Below are positions 11,175 through 23,100 of a stretch of 64,000 nt of DNA, one piece after another. The notes beneath the pieces are model-generated. The model had not been told where the DNA came from, ran no database searches, and saw only the letters and a program-made list of their open reading frames with translations. This DNA comes from Chimonanthus salicifolius (taxonomy: Eukaryota > Streptophyta > Magnoliopsida > Laurales > Calycanthaceae): NCBI GenBank assembly GCA_013350335.1, contig CM023539.1, forward strand, positions 67,925,449-67,989,448. Reading direction: 5' to 3'. Positions within the stretch are counted from its first letter, which is position 1. Every line of letters starts with the position of its first letter. A program made the position numbers and the translations under genes.

Positions 11175-14100
11175 CTGTGATAGTGCTTCTTCTGCTGCTG
11201 ATGGCATTTTCTTCATGGCTAGTTGAGCAGCATCCTTGATCTGCATGCAAAAGAGCGAAGAAAAGTTGCCTCACCACCCACAACAAAATAATGCAGATAT
11301 TCCAAGTTATTTCAATAATATGGATAACCTGGATAGCCTTTACACGGTCCCAAAGTGGTGGCAAGTCGGCTAACAGGTTTTTGACAGAAAGCTCTGGAGG
11401 TTTCGCATGTTTGAAAAAAGAGTGTTTCAATAACTTTTCTGCAGTTGGCCTCTTTGTTTGATCCTTCACCAAGCACATGGCAACCATTTCTTTGAAAGAC
11501 TGATCACAGCTGGAAATTTCTTATTAGGGCATTCAATAATAACATATAACAATACAAATGCAGCTGCAATTATACATTACTGTAGCGAAGATTACGAATT
11601 CAGTTTTTGGTACTTCCTATCCCAAGTACCACATATATGCCAATAAGAAACAATGATGGAGATCTAAGGCCTATGAATGAAATCTTTGTAACCAGTTACC
11701 ACTTCAAAAAGAAATGGGGATTAATGAACCATGGAAATAATTTTGGAAAATCTAATTAGAGTGCCAATCCCAAATAGATGGATAATGGCTTCAACAATGA
11801 TGACAATGATGATGACTTCAAACATCAACAAAAATGATGGAGATCGATGAAACATAAAAAACAAGCACGTGGTTGATCTCCCTAAAATTTATGTAAAAAA
11901 CAACAGTGATACCTTGGAGAATCTTTTATCTCGGTCATAATCAAGTCCAGGAGGTGCATTCTGGATGGTCATTAGTAGAACCTAAATGCAAGATGATGAA
12001 GTTAAAGAGGTTCAGATAGTGAATGCACAAAGGGCTTAAAAGAAAATCACATTCAGTAAAAAGCATCCACATAGTCTGTAACAGACTAAGCTACAGAGAG
12101 TAGAAAGAGCTGGAATATTTGTCTTTTGCATGATGATCTGAGGGCAAACATGAAATAGGACATGTATTATATAAGTAGGACCCAATGCCAAACCAAAAAA
12201 ATGGAGCTTGTGGAATAGGCACCTACCATAGTCAATCCTATTGGCATTGCTAGCCGTCCAATCAAAGGCTGTGTTGCAAGACATTCACTAGTCATCACCT
12301 AACAATCATAAATTGAGCTGATTCTTGCTAGACACCACTATTGTATCTAGTAGGGCCAACAAACTCCAAAAGTTTTCAATGTCCGCCCACTTTAACATGT
12401 TTTTCAAGGCATCAAGCACAAGTCTCATGCTAGCACAACTCTCATTGGCATGCCCTTAGGCTATTATGCCTCAAAAGATGACGTCAAAATGCAAGTCAGC
12501 GGAAATATGCATAATGCATGGTGGAAGACTTGCCACTTTTGTGGAAAATTGAAGAAAAATAGTATTTCAGTTCCAATGCATGTTTCAATTCCAGCATGTC
12601 CAATAACACAGTTAAGTGATCTTAGCTATCTAAGTGGCCACCTCAGTTGAAGTCACCATAACCTAAATGACTCTAGCACAATCTTGAAAAAGAAGAAGAA
12701 GAAGAACAAAAAGAACAACAAAAGTGGAAATTCATATAATGTGAAGAAATAGATATGTGTACGTCACGTCATCTTTGAGAAAAAATTCTATTCATCAATG
12801 CAAGAATTTGCCAAGGAATGGTAGATTAGTGAGAGCAACAAAACTGAACTACACTTAAAAAAGAGAGATTAGCATATAGCAAGGGAGTGCTCCTTTGAGG
12901 TTGAGGGATGGGCAAGCTTCTGATTACAGAAGAAACTGAAATTATTGAAGATCAAGATTAAAGATTGGTACAAGCTCGCAATGGGAAGCTTGGAAGAGGA
13001 GAAAGATCACTTTTTTTGGTTTACTGGAAGATTGGAAAGGTGTGGAGGAAGAAAGAGATTTGACAGATGAAGAGATCAAGGAGAAGCATTTATATACATC
13101 TAAACTATGGAGCTGCTAAAAAGGGAAGAGGTGGAATGGAGATAGAAGTTTCGAGCTACTTGGCTAAGGGAAGGTGATAGGAATACTTGGCTAAGCGGCA
13201 AATTGATCATTTAAGGGGAATCTACAAATGCAATGAAGTGGGCGGCTGGGTTAAAAAGACCCCCATGGAAATTGATCGCAATAGTAAGAGAAATTAGAGC
13301 ATTGTGTTTAGGAAGGGAGATATTTTCGTGGCGGGTAGGAGATATGCAAACGGGGTTGCTGACTTCTTCACCAAGAACGGGGTGGATTCCAGTACTACTG
13401 GTCTGTTTTATCCATGAGATTTCTTGGGAGATGGAGCTTTTGTTTCTGTTTGGAGGGCCTTATTTGAATTTTTGCACTTTGTTCTTTTTCTCTTGGCTAT
13501 CTTTGGGTTTATGCCTCTTAGACCCATTGATACCATCCTTTGTATCTTTTTTATCATTAATATAATTTTACTATTTGTTACCACTAAAAAAAATGAATAA
13601 TAAATTCTTTCACAAAATGGCGAAGGCAAGATCTATGGAAAATGTCATGAAGGTTGTTATGGAGAATGGTAGAAGGGTGGAAAGGAAGAGAAAATTACAG
13701 GAAACAGTCAGAAACCATTTCTCCTCTATCTTCGCACTAGGTGTGGAGGAGGAGGCATCCTTCAGACAATCTCAAGGGTGTCATGCTATCTCCTCTCCAG
13801 TTGGTTCCAATTCGCACCCCCATGCTTTGCTCCATCCTTCGAAGCCTGATGTCAGGACCTCTGCCCCTACAAGTATTTTCACTTCTTACAACCTTTCATC
13901 CCCTTTAGATTATGCTCTACTAACCCTGTACATACCGAGTCGGGGACCTCTCGTTCTTCTGTCCATAACAGGTATTCTCGGGTAGCGGGCTCCAGAAGAG
14001 AAGGTGGACTTTGGCATCCGGAGCAGCAGCAGGCAGCATCACTAATTCATCCACAGGATGTAGTAGTAGGTTTTGGTCATGCAAATTGGCCGCCTCATGA

Positions 14101-17100
14101 GGAGATGGATTTACAGAGACTACATGATCCAGGTGTTATCTTCCCTTCTAGCTTACTTCATAGTGCTCCCATTAATGTACATCATTTCCGGGGGAGTTCC
14201 TGCCTAGACCCAATAGGGGACCTGACGTGGAACCACCTAGATTAGGAGGTGCTACCTCAAATCTTAGTGTTAGGTCTGAACCATCCCTAATGAACCCCAT
14301 AGACAACTTGCTTCTTAGGTCCTTAGGCACGGAGGAGGGTAGTAGACAGTCACTAGATGGGATTAGATTCAGAACTATACCGGTAGAGAAGGTCTCGTGG
14401 TTAGAGAAAGAATTTGAGGAGGAAGAGGTTTTGGTGGAGCTACGTAGTGTCGATGGGTATAAAGCCTCTGGGCTTGATGGGTTCATCTTTGGTTTCTTAA
14501 GGAGTTGTTTTTTTTTGGAAATGATTGATATATTAATAAAAGAAAGGCACCAGAGGTGCAAATACAAAATAACGAGCATATAAGGAAAGCAACATTAATA
14601 AAAGAAAGGGAATCAAACAGTGATTACTTAAGCAAGATCGACGCAATCTTTCCACGCACGCAGGATATCTGCCATAGAAATATTCCGAAACACCTGCAAA
14701 GAGACCGCCCACGAAGCGCACTTGGCTAGAGCACGATGACCAACCGCTGAAGGAGACTCACTCTTATCTCTGAAAAGGCGATTATTCCTTTCCCACCATA
14801 GGCTCCACAGAATGGCAAAGAAGGATAACTGCCACAAAGATGTGCATTTCGATGACACAGAAGCGATGTCCCAAGAAAAGGACAACTGAGCAATCGAAGA
14901 GGGCATCACCCAAGAAACACCAAACTGATCAATCACCAACCACCAAACCTTTGACGAGAACGGGTAATGTAGAAGAAGATGATTCGACTCTTCGGAAGCT
15001 TGTAGACACAAAGGGCATGCACTTACCATGATTCGACCACGTCTCCGAAGATTGTCCTGTGTCAGGATTTTCCCCAACGCGGCAGTCCAAACAAAGCTGA
15101 TTGCCCGCTGGGGAGCTTTAGAAGACCAAATTTTTGGATTTACAGTAGCTATGCCAGAAGAAGTCGACGTCCAAGAGTAGAAAGACTTAACTGAGAAGAG
15201 ACCACTCTTGTCGGGCCACCAAACTATGCAGTCATCCAAATTGGGGTTGATTCTGGTAGATGCTAAAGAATGGAGAAGATCGGTTGTGTCGGATAGATTA
15301 CGACGAAGAGGGATATCCCAAACAACTTGGTTACCTGTCACCGAGTAGAAATGGGATATATTCCCTGATGGATTAAGGGAGAGGCGGTATAGGGATGGAA
15401 ATCGAGAAGGCAAAGAAGAGCCATCACACCACAGATCAGTCCAAAACTTTATTCTGTCACCACGGCCCGCCTTGAACCTTGTTCCCTCTTTGAACTTGTC
15501 AACGCATGCTGAAATGGCGCGCCACATACCCGAGGCTCTGCGTGGGGTAGGGTTGATATCCCACCCGAAATTCCCCACCTGATACTTGCAGAAAAGAATA
15601 GACTTCCAAGGAGAATCCCCCATCAGAACTAATGCGCCAAAGCCACTTGGTAAGCAAAGCAGTATTAATTGCCTGAATTGGTCGTACCCCCAGGCCCCCC
15701 GCAGTTGTCGGTAGGCAAACATGATTCCAATTTACAAGATGATATTTCTTCGTATCCTCATGGTTACCCCAAAGAAAGTTCCTCATGATCATCTCCATCG
15801 ATTGTGACACTTTCTTGGGGCACCTAAAGGCGGAAAGAAAATACACAGGTAGAGCATTGAGGACGGACTTGAGAAAAGTGATACGACCGTCGAAAGATAA
15901 GTACTTTCCTTTCCAGGAGGCTAGGCTTTTGCTGAAATTGTGGATGATAGGTTCCCAAAGTGAAAGTCCAGGAGTCCCAATGCAAAGAGGTAGACCCAGA
16001 TAGGTAGAAGGAAGGGTAGAAGATGCACACCCGAGGAGACCAGTGAAAAAAGTAAGCTCATTGTCATCCAAATTGATCCCAAATACGACACTCTTGCAGT
16101 TTCTTAAGGAGTTGTTGGGGAGTACTCCAGGACGATTTCCTTAACTTCTTCAAAGAATTCCATAGGAGAGGGATTTTGAATAAGGACCTGAAGAACTGTC
16201 TAATCTCTCTGATTCCAAAAAAGGAAGGGGTTTCGGAACACTCTCATTATAGACTTACAAGTCCAGTTGGGTGTGTGTATAAGTTTCTAGCAAAGGTCCT
16301 AGTTGCGATACTTAGCTTGGTCATTGGGGAGATAATTGGTGAAATTCAGGGGGCATTCATAGAGGGGAGACAAATTCTTGATGGAGTCTTGCCAGCCAAT
16401 GAGTTAATACATGCTAGGAGTAAGGATGAATTGAGTGGGGTGTTGCAGAAGTTAGGCATGGAAAAGGCTTATGATCACGTTGGGTGGGAATTTGTGGATT
16501 ACCTAATTTTGAGAATGGGTTTCAGCCCAAAATGGAGGGGTTAGTTAAGGGCATGTGTCCAAGGCTCCTCCTACTCCATTCTGGTGAATGGTTCACCAAC
16601 CAACCCTACTAGGGGTTTAAGGCAGGGAGATCCACTATCCCCGTTCCTCTTTACTATGGTACTTGAGGCCCTTAATGGCCTGATGTTGAGGGCCAAGGAG
16701 TTAGAATTTATTAAAGGCGTTAGAAGTCTCCCCTGGAAACTTTTCAATTAGCCACCTTTAGTTTGCAGTCGATACTCTTCTATTTTGTGAAGCTTCTAGG
16801 GAGGAGCTATTTGGAGTAAAAGTGGTTTTGAGGTGTTTTGAGCTAGTTTCAGGACTTAGGCAAAAGCTGCAAAATCGGTTTGGGCTTGGAAACTTATGAG
16901 GTGGACGTGTTAGCAAGGGAAGTGGGGTGTGGAGTGGATAAAATCCCATTAACTTATCTCGGCTTGCCGTTGGGTGGCAATAGTCCAAATCCTTTTGGAA
17001 TCCTATCATAGAAAGGGTAGCCAAGAGGCTGAATGCCTGGAGCAAATCTTACCTCTTATCGAAGGTAGGTTGACTCTAATCAAATCAGTCTTAGTGAATC

Positions 17101-20100
17101 TCCTCATATATTTCCTATCCCTGTATGGAATCCCAAGGACGTAGCAAAGAAGATAGAAAAACTTTAGAGAGACTTTCTGTGGGAGGGTAAGGGAGAGCCT
17201 AGGAGAATCCATTTGGTGAAGTGGGAAGACGTCAGGGATGTTAAGGAGAGAGGTGGCTTGGGGATGTATAGCATCAAAAACATGAGTCATGTTTTACTAT
17301 GCAAATGGCTATGGAGATTCTCGCCAGAAAAGGAAGCCTTGTGGAGAAAGGTGTTGGTAGCTAGGTATGGTGAGGAAGACCCGGGTGGATGGAGATTAAG
17401 CCATAGGGAAGCTAGGGAGGGCTCCTCGATGGTGAAAGCCTTAGTTAGGTTAGGGACGGTGAGGAAATGATAAGTGAGGCGTTTCTAAATGAAATTTAGA
17501 TAATTGTGGGTAAGGGAGAGAGTTTCCTTTTGGAAAGGTATCTGGGAAAGAGAGATACCCCTTATGGAAGTTTTCCTAGACCCTATAAAGCAGCTCTGAA
17601 TAGGGAGGCCCTAGTTAATGAATACTATAACGAGACCAATGGGGTGTTGCAATGGTCCATCTCCTTCAAAAGGACCCGAAGGGATTTTGAAGAGGATTTG
17701 CATTGAACGTTGGTAAGATTCCTAGGGGACATCCAAATGTGGCTGGAGGAGGAGGAGGACAAGTGGATTTGGTCCAAAGATCCATCAGGGTCTTTTTCAG
17801 TAAAATCTATTCTTAAAACCTCATATTCTTTGGGCCCAATTTCCCCGCCTGCTTGCAATCTTGCCTGGAAAAATATAATCCCCCGTAAGATTTAGGTCTT
17901 TGTGTGGGCGGCTTTGAAAAGGAACATTTTAGTGAGACATAGCCTTAGGAGGAGAGGTGTTCTTCCAGAAGGAGATTCAGAAATGTGTCCGCTATGTGGG
18001 GAGGGCGATGATACCGTAGACCACTTGCTATGTAGATGCCAGATCACGAGGTACTTAGGCGTCTTTTCTTGAACCTATTTGGTTGTTCATGGGCCCTAAG
18101 GAATTGCGTGGGGGATGTCATTTCAGAGTGGTTTGGAGGTCCCTTTAGAGGTAGGCATAGCGTGGCGTAGAGACTGGTTCGCTATTGTCCTTTGGGAACT
18201 TTTGGAAAGAGAAATGGGAGAATCTTTGTAGGAAAGTCGGGGCCTATAGGGTAAGTATTCGAAAAGGCTAAGTGGCATTTGATAGGTTGGCTATCCATGT
18301 GCAAGGAGTTTTCTGGTCTAGCACCAAATGACTTCTACATGTCATGGGTAGGATGCATGAGGGGAATTAGGAAAAGTAGGAAACCTAAGGTGCGGTGGTT
18401 AGCACCACCACAAGGTTCTTGTAAATTCCACGTGGATGGGGCAACGAAAGGCAGACCTAGACCGACAGGGATAGGGGGAGTGCTTTATAATGATAGGGGC
18501 AAGATGATATTAGCATTCTCTAAGCCTTTAGGGACTATGGAATCAAATGAGGCGGAGCTGAGAGAAATAAGGAGAGCCCTTTAGACCTGGTCTAGATTCG
18601 AGAATGGCAACCCCATTGTCAAGGTGACTCTACTAATGATATCTCCTGGGCTAGTAATAGGAAAGTCTCCCGTCGAAATTGGTAAACATTGTTAGGGACA
18701 TCAGGAGGTTAAGTAGGCAGGAAGGAATCACCTTCACACATATAGCTCGGTCTGCGAAAAATATTGCAGACTTACTATCTAAGGTTGAAGTGCAGAAACA
18801 GAGACCAACACCAGCGCACTTCTGATCTCGGGCTATTTATGGGTGTATGGGGTTTTGGGGTTATTTATACTTTGAAGAACACTGGAAAATGACCATTTTA
18901 CCCTAAATACTAGATTAATTAGCCCTTTTTTATGTATATTAGATGTATTTGATGTTGAGTTTTGCATATTATATTGGATAATACAAGAAAATGGAATAAA
19001 ATTGCAGAAAAGTGGGCCAGAGTGTTAATTTTGGAAAGTTTGTAATTTTACCACCTAATTTTATTTGGGATTTATTGTAAATTATTGTAATTCAAGTCCA
19101 CTTATGAGAATATGAATTATGATAATATTTGTCTAGATTTTTAATTGTAAAGGTGGTAAAATTCACAAATACTAGTGGGCCCAATATTCCAGCCTGAAAA
19201 CCAAGCCTGCAATTAAAGTTCATGAGTCAGAGTCCACCAAGAAGCCAGGCCTAATCAAAGCCCAAGATTGAAGCCCATTGAATTCGAATTTTACAATGGA
19301 TAAATGAATATGTGGCAGCTAAAATTCGAAGGGAACCAGTTTAATTTGTGAATGCCATGTGTCCATAGTCCAAATCTGGAACTCTCCTAATTCCACTTTC
19401 TCAAAATCGTGCAAGACAAGGAAAATAGTGCAATTGCCATACAATGCAAGGTGGCACAATGAATTTCGTGTGAAGCATTGTGGAAGCAAGAAAGACAGAA
19501 AAAAATGGGATTTAAATTGGCCAGAGAGAATTTTGGAAGGAATCTTAGAAGGAATATTTTGAAACCATCTCAGTATTTTGGCTATAATTTTTCACTCCAA
19601 TGTCTGATTGAGTTGATTCTTGTTGTATTGAAAAGAAGACTTCAAGGGCTATAACATTGTATTTCACGAAATTTTCGTGATTCGGAAGGTCACTAGGTCA
19701 AAATTGAGATGCAAGCTGGTGCATGTGTAGAAAAACGGGATTTACACCCTACTTTTCAAACTAATCCAAAATTCCTAAAATCATAGTCTTATCTGCAAAA
19801 TTCGCCCAAGGCAAGGAGAGAAACAGTAAATTTCGTGTGGGACTCTATGGATTAGAGACGATAAAGTTCAAAGAGGATTGGGATTATCAAGATAACAGGA
19901 TGAGTCAGAAGAGTCCAAATCAATCTAAAATTTGCCCAAGGGTTTCCTGTTCAAACTCTTCCCACCTCTCTTCTAGACATTATAAATAGATGCCTTGGGG
20001 TATTGGAAAATTCGACCAGAGCAAGGAATAAATTTGTGCATTGAAATAAGGAGAGGAGGAAATCAAGAAATTGCTGTGCAGAGTTTGAATTTCACAAGGG

Positions 20101-23100
20101 ATTTTAGGTTGGTGAATTTTTAATTTCAGCATTGTAATTCTTGTATTTTCAAATCGGGTTCCTTGTATTGTAATTCTCAATCTTTTCCCATCAATAAATA
20201 AAATTCAAAGTAGCATGTTTTAGATTCATGGTTTGCCAATCTTCAATTATACATGGTGATTGTTTGAATTTATTTCTATTCTTTATATGAATTTTATGTT
20301 GGAAGTTATTTTAAGAATTTTCGAGGAAAAGTAGAACCCCTTCTAGGATTGGTGGAACTTGATTTCCCCGGTCTACGGCTCTTTTTAAAGAAGACTTTTG
20401 TTTAGATTTGGGATTACAAATGTAAATTTCTGCCCAAGCCTAAGGCTTGAATTGGATTTTCTTATTTTAATGGAATTCATAATTTTTTTTATTTAGAATT
20501 CTAATGGATAAACATTATGAATGTGTGATTGAAAATTCTTACGAATTTCATGGTCTAGACTTTGATTTTATTCTTTTAAAAATATGGTATATGATGCCAG
20601 ATTCAATACTTGTCTCTGTCCAATTGCACATATGTATTTATGTTGTTTATATTTTTATTTTTATTTTTGTTTATAATTCAATTTTTATTAAACTAAGAAC
20701 TAGGTTGGAATTGGATGTGTGCATTTTAATTTTGTTCAATAAGGTTGATATTGATTTTCTAGATTAGTTCCACCATAAATTTTATGAATCACAAATTTAG
20801 TATTTTAATTGCTTATTTTTCCAATTTTAGATAAAGGTTCTATTTTTAGATTTGATTTTCTATGTTTAGACATTCTAAACTTGTGATTTACTTCCAAGCT
20901 TAGAAAGTTATTAGATTTAATTCCACGATTTTATTTTTCTTGGCATATGTTTTGTAAATATTTCGGATATATTTTCCATAATTCCCTTGGATTCGACCTC
21001 GCACTAATACGCTATATTATAAATGATTTGTGGGCTTGCTAGTATAAATTTAAGACACAACATACTTTCTTTTTACTTATGCTTATTTTGGAGCATTGTA
21101 TATATAGGCTCCATCTACTTAATCTCCTTGTATTCGTCTTATAGCCTTGTATAACTCTTACTAAGCAACTTCCTCTTTTGTACCTTCTTACTTTATTAAT
21201 GAAATTATCTGTCACCGTTTAAAAAAAAACAGACAACAAGGGACTGAGAATTGAAAGAAGAAAATCTTATCATAGATGATGTAATTGACAAAAACTAAAA
21301 AAGGGAAAATCTAGTAATAGATGGTCTTACATATAATCAAATTCTCAATCTCTAATAGCAAAAGCAAAAATACCTTCATTGGAGGGTACTTTGAAAATGG
21401 AGCATGACCATGTGCCAACTCCAATGCAGTTATTCCAAATGACCAGATGTCAGCTCTGTAAATGATGAAGCAGGAGGACCCAGGTCATAAGCATAATGAA
21501 TTAATACAAGTGATAGATGTCATTCACTTGCCAACCAAAATGTAGTTACAACAACAGAAGACAATTATTGTCACAAACACACATACAACTTTCCATGTGC
21601 GACGTTGCGCATGCGCAACAATGTGCAAGGGGGCCTATGGGGTCCATGGGGTGGAGTGGGGTCTATTTGAATGGTATTTCCGGATGATGCTTCTCATAAA
21701 AAAAGTTAGGTCCATTAGATTTAAAAATTCATGATTTAGCAAGGGTCCAAAAATCAACATTAAAAGTGAGGACAGTTTTGCATCGATTTCAATCCAACGT
21801 TGAGATCAACTCAGATGCCTTCAAATTGAAAATAGATCCAATTCATCGGGTAGGGTAGGATAGGGTGTGAAAATAGAGCCCATTTGGGGCCAAAGAGTAA
21901 CAGTCGCGCAGGTGAAACTGTATGTATCTGTGCATGTATGTATGTATGTATGTATGTATGTATGTATGTATGTATGTATGTATCTATGTATCTATGTATA
22001 TGTAGAGAAAAGATCAGGTGCGACCGGTCACAAATGTGGCACCATTTTGAATTTTTTTTTTTTTTGGTTTCATAAATTGAAAATATAACTGTACAGATTT
22101 GAAAGTAGACTTGATGACCTACAATCAATTAAAATTTTAACCCAAAAGTCAATTTCTAGCTTCTTGATCATAATGGTCGAAATTGCCGGGCGTCTTTGAT
22201 TTTTTTCAAGAATGTCATCCAACTTTGATTGTTAGGATCAAGTGGCTAGAAATTGATTCAGAGCTGACATTTTAACTAGTAGTAGGGAATCAAGTCTAAT
22301 TTCAATCCATGCAGTTAGTTTTGCATAATATAAAACGATATTAAAAAAAATAAAAACAGTACCAGGTCGCACCTTATCTTTTCTCTGTATATGTATATGC
22401 ATATGTACATGTAGTGTATTAAGATGGAACAATACTGCCATAGTGCAGGTCTAATATTCTCTAGAGAAGTCCAACATATTTTTAATTTTTAAATGATAAG
22501 TTGAAGAGACATACTACAGTTCATGTCTGGGTTAACAGTACCATCTAGTCCGTCTCAAATGTTCATATGCAGAAAATAGTGTGAGCCTAAGAAATACACT
22601 CACTGAAAGTGCCGAAGCAGAATCACACAAAATATATAGAGCAAATATTGGAATATGGATGTGCATTCTAACATCCATCATAGCCATACCATCATCAAAT
22701 GATTTAGTCATCTGCCAGTATACACTGTAAGTTCAGGTAGTTGATTGAAAAAGAAAAACAGAAAGAAAGAACTCATCCATGTAGAAATAGAGATCCTTTA
22801 AACATCTGTCTCATTTGTTCTTATGCTCTATACATTCTGAGCTAAAATAAGAGATCAATTCAAATTCATACACAGCTATGAACCAAAGTTTTTGCTTGAC
22901 TATTAAAAACAGAAGAAACAATGACCTAGCATAAACTGCAGGGGTAGAAATTTTGATCATTTAACATATGACTAAACAGTGAGAACGCACATTCATTCCT
23001 ACAGAAACAAAGCATATACATATGATAATATTAAGCTTGACAATGACAGCTTTTCTTAAACATTGAGGAAAAACACAATTTGTTAGGCATTAGTAACGAT

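Larger units (their letters stand above)
12890..21225 (+). mobile_element. Dead L1-type LINE with nested insertions, in kinase intron 5
   Basis: A plus-strand LINE ORF2 in pieces. The pre-RT region at 12890-13190 includes [11 protein letters not shown] and is continued by [10 protein letters not shown] at 13607. The RT fingers follow at 16140-16540 ([21 protein letters not shown]). [10 protein letters not shown] lies near 16630. The catalytic box reads FAVD where FADD is expected near 16760. The zinc-binding region is at 17210-17900 and RNase H (FHVDGATKG) at about 18420-18585. The 3' UTR resumes after a solo LTR at 21068 and ends in a short A tail near 21215-21225. Many stops and frameshifts make it inactive. 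The 5' end is truncated near 12890. Confidence 0.85.

Noticed and set aside
13575..13985. Possible separate gene at the ORF starting FFHKMAKA
   Set aside because: Belongs to the LINE ORF2, interrupted by a nested insertion just upstream.
21811..22128. ORFs with Tyr-Ile-His-Thr or Cys-Met-Tyr-Val repeats
   Set aside because: Products of the ATGT microsatellite.
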